Of a stretch of DNA of 64,000 nucleotides, positions 1 through 8,324 are shown piece by piece (position 1 is the first letter of the stretch; each line of letters starts with the position of its first letter). The DNA is from Streptomyces griseus (GTDB taxonomy: Bacteria; Actinomycetota; Actinomycetes; Streptomycetales; Streptomycetaceae): the NCBI RefSeq assembly GCF_900460065.1, contig NZ_UAVD01000024.1:310001-374000 (forward strand), written 5' to 3'. The notes beneath the pieces are model-generated. The model made no database searches, was not told where the DNA came from, and worked only from the letters and a program-made list of their open reading frames with translations. The translations under genes and the position numbers were made by a program.

Positions 1-158
1 CCTGACCGGCCGGGCCCGGCCGCGCGGAGGCCGCGGCGGATCCCGCGCCCGCGAAAATCCGGCCGACGGGCCTCTGGCCCACGCGGCCACCTGCGTGTTC
101 CATGGTCACCGGGGGCGCCCGGACCTGCGGCGGCCCGCCGCGAGGGAACGAGGGTGCC
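1..158. other. Leading non-coding stretch
   Basis: GC-rich DNA before the first gene. I see no tail of an upstream gene, no tRNA and no clear promoter. It may carry the leader of the following DUF5107 gene. An in-frame ATG at 102 could extend that gene, but the residues it would add look like translated leader. Confidence 0.3.
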
Positions 159-2138
159 TTGGCCACGACCGTACGACGTGCCGTACTGAACCTGCCCGCA
201 GCGCCGCTCGGGCCGGAGAACCCGCTCCCGCCCCTGCGGACGCCCGCCGCACCGCCCGTGCCCGACCCCCGGGGCCGGGCGGACCTGCCCCGCGACATGG
301 CCCGCCAACTGGGCCACCGGCCGCTGCGCACGGTCCTGCCCACCCGGCTGCTCGACGGCTACGGGCGCGAGCGCACCCCCACCGACGTCGACGCCGTCGT
401 CATCGAGAACGCCCGGCTCCGCGTCACCGTGCTGCCCGGACTCGGCGGCCGGATCCACTCCCTGCACCACAAACCCACCGGCCGCGAACTGCTCCACCGC
501 AACCCGGTCCTCCAGCCCGCCGCCTTCGCGCTCAACGGGGCCTGGTTCTCCGGCGGCATCGAGTGGAACATCGGCGCCACCGGCCACACCACCCTGTCCT
601 GCGCCCCGCTCCACGCCGCACTCGTGCCCGGCCCCGACGGCTCCACGATGGTCCGGCTCTGGGAATGGGAACGACTGCGCGACCTGCCCTTCCAGGTGGA
701 CCTCTGGCTCCCCGACGACTCCGACTTCCTCCACGTCGGCGTGCGGATACGCAACCCGCACGAACAGCCCGCACCGGTCTACTGGTGGTCCAACACCGCC
801 GTCCCGGAGACCCCGGACACCCGTGTGCTGGCCCCGGCGGACGAGGCCTGGCACTTCGGCTACGACCACGCCCTCACCCGGGTCGGCGTCCCGGAGTCGG
901 ACGGCCTCGACCACACCTATCCACGGCGCTCGGCCTACCCCGCCGACCACTTCTACGAGCTGCCCGAGGGCGCCCGGCGCTGGATCGCCGCGCTCGACGC
1001 GGACGGCCACGGGCTCGCCCAGACCTCCACCGACCTGCTGCGCGGCCGCAAACTCTTCCGCTGGGGGCACGGGAGGGGCGGCCGCCGCTGGCAGGAATGG
1101 CTGAACGGGCCCGGGGAGGGCGGCTACGCGGAGATCCAGGCCGGACTGTCCCGCACCCAGCTGGAACACGTCCCGCTGGAGTCGGGCGCCGCGTTCAGCT
1201 GGCTGGAGTCCTACGGCCCGCTGTCCGCCGACCCGGCCGTCGTGCACGGCCGGGACTGGGCGGCGGCCACCGGGGAGGCCGCCGCACGGCTGGAGGAGGC
1301 GCTCCCGCGCGGCGCGGTGGACGAGGCGTACGCGGCCTGGCTGCCGCACGCCGACGCCGAACCGGGCGAGACGCTCGCCACCGGCTCCGGCTGGGGAGCC
1401 CTGGAGGTGCTGCGCGGCGGCCACCGACTGCCCGGCACCCCGTTCCCCACCGCCACCCTCGGTGAACAGCAGGAACCCTGGCGGGAGTTGCTGGAGCACG
1501 GCACGCTGCCGAAGCCGGCCGGTCCACCCGGCCCCACCCAGGTCTCGCCGCCCTGGCGGGACATGCTGGAGACCGCCGACGCCGACCCGCACACCGAATA
1601 CCACCTCGGCATCGCCCAGTGGCACGCCGACGACCGGGCGCAGGCCGTCCGCAGCTGGGAACGCGGCCTGGAGAGCGGTCCCGCGCCACGCTGGCCCCTG
1701 CTGCGCTGCCTCGCCGTCGCCGCCGAGGAGGGCGACAGGCCGGACCACGCCGCCGAGCTGTACGCCGAGGCCTTCGCGGACCTCGACGCCCCCGGTACGA
1801 CGGACCTCACCGCGTCGGCGGAGGGCAGCGCCCTCCTCGCCGCCCTGGCCCGCGAGACCGTCGAGGCGCACCTGTCCGCCGGCCGGCCCGGGGCGGCCCG
1901 GGCGCTGCTCGCCGGACTGCCGGAGGCGATCCGCGAGCTCGGACGCTTCCGGCTGCTCCTGGCCCGGACCCTGGCCGCCGAGGGCGACACCGGGGCGGCC
2001 CGGGCGATCTTCGACGCCGGATTCGAGGTCGCCGACCTGCGCGAGGGCGCCGGCATCCTCGGCGAGCTGTGGGCGTCCGTCAGCGACGAGCCGCTGCCCG
2101 CCGCCTACGACTTCGGCATGAGCCCACCGCAGGCGTAG
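159..2138 (+). CDS. DUF5107 / TPR-repeat protein
   Basis: A protein of about 659 residues with an N-terminal DUF5107-type region (roughly residues 50-330). It is rich in aromatic and acidic residues (GGIEWNIG, YWWSNTAVPE, SWLESYGP) and resembles the galactose-mutarotase-like beta-sandwich fold. A TPR-like helical half follows (about 430-620). The family is linked to carbohydrate recognition; its reaction is not established. I chose the TTG at 159 because the residues after it (ATTVRRAVLNLPAAPLG) look like a family N-terminus and purine-rich AGGG lies just upstream. The in-frame ATG at 102 is the alternative. There is no signal peptide, so it is probably cytosolic. It is monocistronic and convergent with the VOC gene. 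Confidence 0.8.
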   Translation: MATTVRRAVLNLPAAPLGPENPLPPLRTPAAPPVPDPRGRADLPRDMARQLGHRPLRTVLPTRLLDGYGRERTPTDVDAVVIENARLRVTVLPGLGGRIHSLHHKPTGRELLHRNPVLQPAAFALNGAWFSGGIEWNIGATGHTTLSCAPLHAALVPGPDGSTMVRLWEWERLRDLPFQVDLWLPDDSDFLHVGVRIRNPHEQPAPVYWWSNTAVPETPDTRVLAPADEAWHFGYDHALTRVGVPESDGLDHTYPRRSAYPADHFYELPEGARRWIAALDADGHGLAQTSTDLLRGRKLFRWGHGRGGRRWQEWLNGPGEGGYAEIQAGLSRTQLEHVPLESGAAFSWLESYGPLSADPAVVHGRDWAAATGEAAARLEEALPRGAVDEAYAAWLPHADAEPGETLATGSGWGALEVLRGGHRLPGTPFPTATLGEQQEPWRELLEHGTLPKPAGPPGPTQVSPPWRDMLETADADPHTEYHLGIAQWHADDRAQAVRSWERGLESGPAPRWPLLRCLAVAAEEGDRPDHAAELYAEAFADLDAPGTTDLTASAEGSALLAALARETVEAHLSAGRPGAARALLAGLPEAIRELGRFRLLLARTLAAEGDTGAARAIFDAGFEVADLREGAGILGELWASVSDEPLPAAYDFGMSPPQA

Positions 2139-2164
2139 CGGTCGAGGCCCTCCCGGGCGGCCGG

Positions 2165-2518
2165 TCAGACGGTGACGTTGCGGTCCACGTACTCGAAGAC
2201 CGAGCCGTCCGGGTGCAGGGCGATGAGGTTACGGCCCGCCGGGGTCGGCACCGGCCCCGCGATGACCCGCGCGCCCGCCCGGGTCAGCGCCTCGTTCGCC
2301 TCGTCGACGTCCTTGACGGCGATGGTCGCCCCCACCTTGCGCAGCACCTCCAGCTCCGACTCGGGCCCGCTCATCAGCAGGAAGCAGCCGATCGCGGCCA
2401 CCGACACCCCACCGCGCTCGAAGCGCAGGGCCGACGTGCCGGTCAGCCCCTCGTAGAAGGCCACCGCGGCCTCCAGGTCGTCGACGCAGATACGCAGCGT
2501 GGTTCCGAGGATCTCCAT
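2165..2518 (-). CDS. VOC (glyoxalase/bleomycin-resistance) family protein
   Basis: A 117-residue single-module vicinal-oxygen-chelate protein. It starts MEILGTTLRICVDDLEAAVAFYEGL and ends with the typical ...LHPDGSVFEYVDR strand, where a metal-ligand glutamate normally sits. Such proteins are small-molecule lyases, dioxygenases or binding/resistance proteins; the substrate cannot be read from sequence. The start is the ATG at 2518 that opens the conserved first strand. A longer frame to 2599 adds only low-complexity residues. It is convergent with the DUF5107 gene and lies 68 bp downstream of the methyltransferase on the same strand. Confidence 0.85.
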   Translation of the reverse strand: MEILGTTLRICVDDLEAAVAFYEGLTGTSALRFERGGVSVAAIGCFLLMSGPESELEVLRKVGATIAVKDVDEANEALTRAGARVIAGPVPTPAGRNLIALHPDGSVFEYVDRNVTV

Positions 2519-2586
2519 GCGTACGAGGGTAGTTGGCGGCGGCGATTGGTGTGATCGATTCCGGGCGGGCCCGAGGCCGCTTCCCC

Positions 2587-3396
2587 TCACACCCGGCACA
2601 GCACCTCACCGTGCGGAACCATGAACCAGCCGTCGCCCTCCTCGCCCCAGGAGCGCCACGCCCCGGCGATCTCCGTGAGCTGCCCGGCGCTCGCATGGCC
2701 GCCCGCCACCGCCAGCTCGGCGTAGACCGAGTCCGTCGTACGGTCGGCCCACAGACCGCTCCACCAGGCGCGGCTCTCCGGGGTGGCGAAGCACCAGGCG
2801 GCCGCGGTCGGGGTGATGTCGTCGAACCCGGCCTGCCGCGCCCAGGAGAGGAGCCTGCGGCCGGCGTCGGGCTCGCCGCCGTTGCCGCGGGCCACCCGGC
2901 CGTACACGTCCTGCCATTCGCCGAGGCCGGGGGTCTCCGGATACCAGGTCATCGCGGCGTAGTCGCTGTCCCGCGCCGCCACCACGCCACCGGGGCGGCA
3001 GACCCGCCGCATCTCGCGCAGCGCCTGGACCGGGTCGCCCACGTGCTGGAGCACCTGGTGGGCGTGGACCACGTCGAAGGAGTCGTCGGGGAAGTCCAGG
3101 GCGTGCACGTCGGCCACCGCGAACCCGACGTTCTCCAGGCCGCGTCCGGCGGCGACCGCGGCGGCCTGGCCGAGGATCTCCTCGGTGGTGTCCACCGCGG
3201 TGACCCGGCCCGGGGCGACCCGTGCGGCCAGATCGGCGGTGATGGTCCCGGGACCGCAGCCGACGTCCAGCACGGCCAGGCCGGGGCGGAGCTCGTCGAG
3301 GAGGTACGCCGCCGAGTTGGCGGCGGTCCGCCAGCGGTGCGAGCGCAGGACGGACTCGTGGTGGCCGTGCGTGTACACGGCGGTCTCCTTCGGCAT
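2587..3396 (-). CDS. Class I SAM-dependent methyltransferase
   Basis: A 269-residue methyltransferase. The SAM-binding motif I is VLDVGCGPGTITADLAARV (about residues 41-59), motif II region is VTAVDTTEEIL, and the post-motif region is FPDDSFDVVHAHQVLQHVGDP. This matches Methyltransf_11/25 proteins of the UbiE type, which act on small molecules; the acceptor is unknown. The frame is open upstream to 3846, but the ATG at 3396 (MPKETAVYTHGHHESVL) is preceded by a purine-rich GGGAGAGGG and begins the conserved region. It may share a transcript with the VOC gene. Confidence 0.88.
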   Translation of the reverse strand: MPKETAVYTHGHHESVLRSHRWRTAANSAAYLLDELRPGLAVLDVGCGPGTITADLAARVAPGRVTAVDTTEEILGQAAAVAAGRGLENVGFAVADVHALDFPDDSFDVVHAHQVLQHVGDPVQALREMRRVCRPGGVVAARDSDYAAMTWYPETPGLGEWQDVYGRVARGNGGEPDAGRRLLSWARQAGFDDITPTAAAWCFATPESRAWWSGLWADRTTDSVYAELAVAGGHASAGQLTEIAGAWRSWGEEGDGWFMVPHGEVLCRV

Positions 3397-3521
3397 GGCG
3401 TGACGCCCTCTCCCTCTCCCGGAAGCCCCGCGCCGGCGGGCGCGGCGAGGGAACCACCGTACGCCGTCATGTCGGATCGTGAGATAGCCGTCTTGCCATG
3501 CGGACTTGCGCTCCCGGTGCG

Positions 3522-5042
3522 TCAGACCGGCATCGGGCAGTAGACGGTCAGCGCCTCGGGCAGCTTGTCGATCGTCAGCTCCGTTCCCGAGCGGGCCACT
3601 TCGCCGTCGTACGCGTACGGAGTCCCCGGCGCGAGGCCGCCGATCCGCACCCGGCGCCGCCGCACCGCCGCGTGGGCGGGGGAGCGGGTCAGCGGCCCCG
3701 CCACCGCCGCCGCCAGCAGCCGCAACGCGGGAGTCCGGCCCCCGTGCACCACCCTGACGTCCAGCAGCCCGTCCGCCAGGTTGTGGCGGCGGCCCGGGGC
3801 GGGGCCCACCCGCTGGAAGAGTCCGTTGCCGACGAAAAGCAGCCACAACGGGCGCCTGCGCCCTTGGAGTTCGGCCTCCAGGGGCTGCCGCCCGCGCAGC
3901 ACGTGGAAGGCCGCGAGCACGCCGGCCGGCCAGCCGCCGATCCGCGGCGACCAGTGCTCCCGGGTCCGCACCAGCTCCGGATAGACCCCCAGCGAGAAGG
4001 CGTTGAGGAAGTACCCGTCCGCCCCCTCCGCACCCCTGGGCCCCGGCCGGAAACGGCCGAGGTCCACCCGGATGGCATCGCCCGCGGTGAGGGCGGCGGC
4101 CGTCTCGTGGACGGTCTCGATGCCCAGGTCGTAGGCGAAGTGGTTCAGCGTGCCGCCGGGGAAGACCGCCAGCGGCATCCCGTGCGTCGCCGCCACGGAG
4201 GCCGCCAGATTCACCGTGCCGTCACCCCCGCAGACCCCCAGCGCCCGACCCCGGCCCGCCGCCTTCTCCAACGCGGCCGACAGCTCCTGGGGAGGCACCT
4301 CCACCACCTCCGCCGCGGGCAGCGCCTCGCGCACCAGCGAGGCGGTCGCGGTCGCCGTTCCCGACGCCTGGTTCACCACCACGACGAGGTCCTTCCCGGC
4401 GGGCAGCGCCGGGGCCTCGCCCGGCGGGCGGCCGGGGGCGGGCAGCTGGCCCCGGGTGGGCACCACCCCGCGCAGCGCGAACGCGGCCCCGACGCCGAGC
4501 GCCGCACCCGCCAGCACATCGCTCGGATAGTGCACCCCGGTGTACACGCGGGAGGCGGCCACGGCCACCGCGACCGGGGCCACGACCGCGCCCCAGCCCT
4601 TGGACTCCAGGGCCACCCCGGTGGCGAAGGCCGCCGCCGACGCCGCGTGGCCGGACGGGAAGGAGGTGGTGATCGGCTGCCGCTTGAGCTGCCGCACCAC
4701 CGGCACCAGGTCCGCTATCGGCCGCTCGCGGCGCACCGCGCCCTTGCCGACCGTGTTGATCGCCGCCGAGGCCACGGCGAGGGACGCCACCCCGCGGAGC
4801 GCGGCCCGGCGTGAGCGCGCACTGCTGCCGAGGGCCGCGATCCCGGCTGCCGCCCCGAACCAGAGCAGACCGTGGTTGGCGCTCCGGCTCAGCTTCGGCA
4901 GCAGCGGATCGGCACCCGGCCAGTGCCGGTCCGCGACGCTCCGGAACACGGCCAGGTCCCGCTCCTGGAGCCAGTCGCGCATCCGGGTGACGGCGGGAGC
5001 GGTGGTGTGGACGGTGGGGGGTGACGTTCTCCGTGTGGACAT
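3522..5042 (-). CDS. Bifunctional PAP2 phosphatase / diacylglycerol kinase-family protein
   Basis: A 506-residue fusion. Residues 1-210 are a PAP2 lipid phosphatase with its three motifs: KGAVRRERP, PSGHAA and SRVYTGVHYPSD, set in hydrophobic helices. Residues 230-506 are a diacylglycerol-kinase/sphingosine-kinase-like catalytic domain with the GGDGTVN glycine motif and FPGGTLNHFAYDLG. The protein would phosphorylate and dephosphorylate lipid or isoprenoid alcohols at the membrane; the true substrate is unknown. Such fusions are common in actinomycetes. ATG 5042 or the internal Met at residue 21 (MRDWLQERD) may be the start. It diverges from the next gene. Confidence 0.88.
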   Translation of the reverse strand: MSTRRTSPPTVHTTAPAVTRMRDWLQERDLAVFRSVADRHWPGADPLLPKLSRSANHGLLWFGAAAGIAALGSSARSRRAALRGVASLAVASAAINTVGKGAVRRERPIADLVPVVRQLKRQPITTSFPSGHAASAAAFATGVALESKGWGAVVAPVAVAVAASRVYTGVHYPSDVLAGAALGVGAAFALRGVVPTRGQLPAPGRPPGEAPALPAGKDLVVVVNQASGTATATASLVREALPAAEVVEVPPQELSAALEKAAGRGRALGVCGGDGTVNLAASVAATHGMPLAVFPGGTLNHFAYDLGIETVHETAAALTAGDAIRVDLGRFRPGPRGAEGADGYFLNAFSLGVYPELVRTREHWSPRIGGWPAGVLAAFHVLRGRQPLEAELQGRRRPLWLLFVGNGLFQRVGPAPGRRHNLADGLLDVRVVHGGRTPALRLLAAAVAGPLTRSPAHAAVRRRRVRIGGLAPGTPYAYDGEVARSGTELTIDKLPEALTVYCPMPV

Positions 5043-5359
5043 GGATCAGCGAATACCCGGCCGGGTCACGCTGAACCAGCAGGCGCGCTGAGACCCGGGC
5101 CACGCACCCCCGCCGACCGGCGCAACGGTCCACGCGGCGACGGCCCCGGAGCGGGCGTGCGACTGGGCGGGCGGGCCGCCCGGAACCTCCGTATAAAGAA
5201 GCCAGAGGCTCCCGGCCGAGCAGCGGAGACCATCGGTCCCCAGGAGCCGGGGGCGGACCTGCGGGGGAACGCGGCCGAGTGCTCCCGGCGGCGCGGCGAG
5301 GACGCCGAGGCCGTCCGGGGCACGGAGCCGGGGAGCGACGAGCGGCGGAGGAGGGCCGG

Positions 5360-6673
5360 ATGCCCGGGACCGAGGACCACGCACCCGCGCCCGAGGGCGG
5401 AGACCACGCACCCGCGCACGAGAGCGGAGACCACGCACCCGCGCACGACGGCAAGGACCAGGCACCCGCGCACGCGAGCCACGGCCCCGTCCGCTTCGGG
5501 CCGCCCGCCCCCGACCCCGGTCTCCCGGTCCTCCCGGAGCTGGCCGCCGTCCTGGCCGCCGCCTCCGGCCGGACCCGACTCGAACCCCCCGGTGGAGGGC
5601 CCCGGCTGCGTGAGGCGGCCCGCGGCTACTGGGACCGGCGAGGGCTCCACGGGGCGCCGGGCGGCATCGCCGCCGCCCCCGGCGCCCCACCCCTCCTCCT
5701 GGCCCTGATCGGCGCGTACGGCGGCGACCTCCTGATGCCGCGCCCCTGCCCGGCCGCCTGGATGCCGCAGGCCCGCCTGCTCGGCCGCCCCGCCTACCAC
5801 GTGCCGACCCCGGCCGAATGCGGCGGCGTGCCCGACCCGTACGCCCTGCTGGAGACCGTCCGCCGGGTCCGCGCGGAGGGCGGCCGGCCGAAACTGCTGC
5901 TGCTGTCCGTCGTGGACGACCCCACGGCCACCGTCGCCCCGCCGGAGCTGGTCCACGAGGCGTGCGAGGCGGCGGTCGGCGAAGGGCTGCACATCATCAG
6001 CGACGAGACCTGGCGCGACACCGTGCACCGGCCCCGCGACACCGTCCTCCTGAGCCCCGCCGAGATGTGCCCGGACGACGTCACGGTGATCGCCGACCTG
6101 TCCGGGGCCCTCACCCCGCCGGCCTGGCCGGTCGCCGTCGCCCGCTTCCCGGACACCGCCCGGGCCGCCGTCCGGCACGCCCGCACCCTGGACATCCTCA
6201 CCGCGCTCGGCGCCCTCGTCGCGACCCCGGTCGCCCACGCGGCGGCCCACGCCCTGGGGGAGCCGGAGCCCGTGCGCGAGCGGATCCGGCGCGCCGCGGA
6301 GCTCCACGCCGAGGTCGCCGCCGCCGCCCACCGCGCCGTCCTCGGCTCCGGCGCGCTGGCCCGCCCCCCGCAGGCGGGCCGCCACCTCTACGCCGACCTG
6401 GGACCGCTGCGCTCGCGGCTGGCGGGCGTGGGCGTGACGGACTCCATGGAGCTGGAGGAGTACCTCACCGACCGGCTGGGCGCACCGGCCCCGGGCGGAC
6501 ACCGCTTCGGGGACGAGCTGGGCGCCCTGCGCGTACGCCTGGGCACCGGGCCGCTGCTGGGGGCCACGCCGCGGCAGCGGACGGAGTCGCTCACCGCGGC
6601 CGAGCCCCTGGAGCTCGCGCACGTGGCGCGGGCGCTGGACCGCTTCGCGGCGGTGTTCGGCGGGCTGCGCTGA
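5360..6673 (+). CDS. Degenerate fold-type I aminotransferase-like protein
   Basis: A 437-residue protein laid out like class I/II aminotransferases: N-terminal substrate loop, GGIAAAPGAPPLLLALIGAYGGD cofactor region, ISDETW and a C-terminal small domain. The PLP chemistry looks lost. Where the family has SLSK...GGWRIG this protein reads DLSGALTPPAWPVA, so both the Schiff-base lysine and the phosphate-binding arginine are gone. The NPNNPTG loop is VDDPTAT, and the pyridine-side Tyr is Trp. Residues 6-40 are short imperfect D-H-A-P-A-H repeats. ATG 5360 follows a strong GGAGGAGGG. It may be a pseudo-enzyme that binds a ligand or a partner. Confidence 0.75.
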   Translation: MPGTEDHAPAPEGGDHAPAHESGDHAPAHDGKDQAPAHASHGPVRFGPPAPDPGLPVLPELAAVLAAASGRTRLEPPGGGPRLREAARGYWDRRGLHGAPGGIAAAPGAPPLLLALIGAYGGDLLMPRPCPAAWMPQARLLGRPAYHVPTPAECGGVPDPYALLETVRRVRAEGGRPKLLLLSVVDDPTATVAPPELVHEACEAAVGEGLHIISDETWRDTVHRPRDTVLLSPAEMCPDDVTVIADLSGALTPPAWPVAVARFPDTARAAVRHARTLDILTALGALVATPVAHAAAHALGEPEPVRERIRRAAELHAEVAAAAHRAVLGSGALARPPQAGRHLYADLGPLRSRLAGVGVTDSMELEEYLTDRLGAPAPGGHRFGDELGALRVRLGTGPLLGATPRQRTESLTAAEPLELAHVARALDRFAAVFGGLR

Positions 6674-6679
6674 GCGCGG

Positions 6680-7318
6680 TCACGAGGGCTCGGGGCCGAA
6701 CCGCGACCGCAGCCTGCGCCACACCGCGGGAGCCCCGCTGATCAGCAGCGTCAGGGCGACCGCCGCCACCACCCCCTGCCACGGCTCCGGGAACAGCGAA
6801 CCGCCCAGGATGCCGATCAACTGGTACGTCGCCGCCCAGGCGAGGCAGGCCGGAACATCGCCCCGGACGAACTGCCGCAACGGCATCCGGCCCAGCAGGC
6901 ACGCCAGCATCACCGGGATCCGCCCGGCCGGAACGAGCCGGGACAGCACCAGCACCGTCCCGCCGTGCTCCGCCAGCTTCTCCTGCGCCTGGGCCAGCCG
7001 CTCCGGCGCGGCCCGGCGGGTGATCGCCTCCAGCCACTTCGAGCCGTTCTTCGACCGCACCCCGCGCTGCCCCAGCCAGTAGAGGCAGACGTCCCCGAGG
7101 AACGCGGCGGTCGACGCCGTCAGGAACACGAAGAGCAGGGTGAGCGGCGACGTCTGGTGGAAGGCCACCACCGCCGCCGAACTCACCAGCGCCCCCGTCG
7201 GCACCACCGGCACCAGGGACCCGAGCGCCACCAGGGCGAACAGCGTCGGATAGCCGACCGCCTGCTGGGCCGACTCGGTGGGCAGTTCCCGCACCACCTG
7301 CTGGATCTCCTGGATCAC
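6680..7318 (-). CDS. DedA/VTT-domain membrane protein
   Basis: A 212-residue integral membrane protein of the DedA (SNARE-associated/VTT) family. The family arginine-containing motif is seen as LVLSRLVPAGRIPVMLACLLGRMPLRQF (about residues 120-147), with hydrophobic segments around 25-70, 150-170 and 180-200. DedA proteins scramble or flip lipids and maintain membrane potential; the exact lipid is not known here. The GTG at 7318 overlaps the TGA of the upstream metallo-hydrolase gene (GTGA, 7315-7318), so the two are translationally coupled. It is convergent with the aminotransferase-like gene, only 6 bp away. Confidence 0.85.
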   Translation of the reverse strand: MIQEIQQVVRELPTESAQQAVGYPTLFALVALGSLVPVVPTGALVSSAAVVAFHQTSPLTLLFVFLTASTAAFLGDVCLYWLGQRGVRSKNGSKWLEAITRRAAPERLAQAQEKLAEHGGTVLVLSRLVPAGRIPVMLACLLGRMPLRQFVRGDVPACLAWAATYQLIGILGGSLFPEPWQGVVAAVALTLLISGAPAVWRRLRSRFGPEPS

Positions 7319-8097
7319 CGGCCCGCCTCCGGTCTGACCCGCTCGCCGTGGCCCAGCAGATGCACGGCCACCTCGGGCGCGCGCCTCGCCGCGTGCCGTA
7401 CGAACTCGTCGCCCGGCGCGTGGAACTCGTGCGGGCGCACCCCGTCCAGGCCGATCGGCCAGTACGTTCCGTAGTGCACCGGCACCGCCGACCTCGGCGC
7501 CAGCCGGGTCAGCGCCTCCGCGGCGCGGGCCGGGTCCAGATGGCTGTGCCCCAGATAGGGTCCCCAGCCGCCCACCGGAAGCAGGGCCACGTCCACCGGC
7601 CCCACCGCGTCGGCCATCCCGTCGAAGAGGCCGGTGTCCCCGGCGAAGTACGTCCGCGCCTCGCCCTCGACCACATAGCCGAGCGCCGGCGTGCGGTGCG
7701 GCCCGACCGGCAGCCGCCGCCCGTCGTGCAGGGCGGGGACCGCCCGCACCCGCACCTCGCCGACCCGCACCGTCTCGCCCGGCCGCACCTCGGTGACGTG
7801 CAGCCGCCGCATCCGCCGCAGCGCCCGCAGGCCCGGCACGGCCGCGACCGCGCCGCTCGGCACGACCAGCCGGCTGCCGGGAGCCAGCCGGGCCAGCGAC
7901 GGCAGATGGAGATGGTCGGAGTGCAGATGGGAGACCAGAACCACCTCGGCGACCGCGGCCAGCGGTGGCGGTACCTCGCCCCTGCGCCGCCGCAGATGCG
8001 CGAAGCGCCGTACGAACAGGGGGTCGGTCAGCACCCGCACCCCGGAGTCCTCGATCGTGCAGGTGGCATGACCCCACCAGGTGATCTCCACCGGCAC
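7315..8097 (-). CDS. MBL-fold metallo-hydrolase (UlaG/NAPE-PLD-like)
   Basis: A 260-residue metallo-beta-lactamase-fold hydrolase. The dinuclear metal motif is SHLHSDHLH, the downstream ligands are the Asp of YFAGDTGLFDG and the His of PVHYGTYWPIG, and the N-terminal ITWWGHATCTIE is typical of the UlaG-like branch. That branch includes ascorbate-6-phosphate lactonase and N-acyl-phosphatidylethanolamine phospholipase D. With a coupled DedA lipid-handling protein downstream, a phospholipid substrate is a reasonable inference. There is no signal peptide. It is the first gene of a two-gene operon. Confidence 0.87.
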   Translation of the reverse strand: MPVEITWWGHATCTIEDSGVRVLTDPLFVRRFAHLRRRRGEVPPPLAAVAEVVLVSHLHSDHLHLPSLARLAPGSRLVVPSGAVAAVPGLRALRRMRRLHVTEVRPGETVRVGEVRVRAVPALHDGRRLPVGPHRTPALGYVVEGEARTYFAGDTGLFDGMADAVGPVDVALLPVGGWGPYLGHSHLDPARAAEALTRLAPRSAVPVHYGTYWPIGLDGVRPHEFHAPGDEFVRHAARRAPEVAVHLLGHGERVRPEAGR

Positions 8098-8324
8098 TTC
8101 CGCCTCCTCGCCCGACGCCCGTGGCCCCGCGACCCCGGGACCCGCGGCCCGCGCGGCCCGGGACCGGGTGCGCTGCCGGTACGAGCCTATGCGCCCCCCG
8201 TACCGTCCCGTCGAGCCCCGGAGGCTCCCGCCGCGGTCGATGACCGGCGCCGGCGCTGTGAAAAGCTGAAGGTCAGGCTTCGGACGACCGGGGCCCCGGG
8301 CGGAGAGGCACGAGGTGGACCGGC
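8098..8324. other. Divergent intergenic region (metallo-hydrolase / holin-phosphodiesterase)
   Basis: 227 bp between two divergent genes. It must hold both promoters, but I see no confident -35/-10 pair and no operator-like palindrome. Confidence 0.3.

Noticed and set aside
95..158. Longer start for the first gene at the ATG at 102
   Set aside because: The added residues look like translated leader; the TTG at 159 opens the conserved N-terminus.
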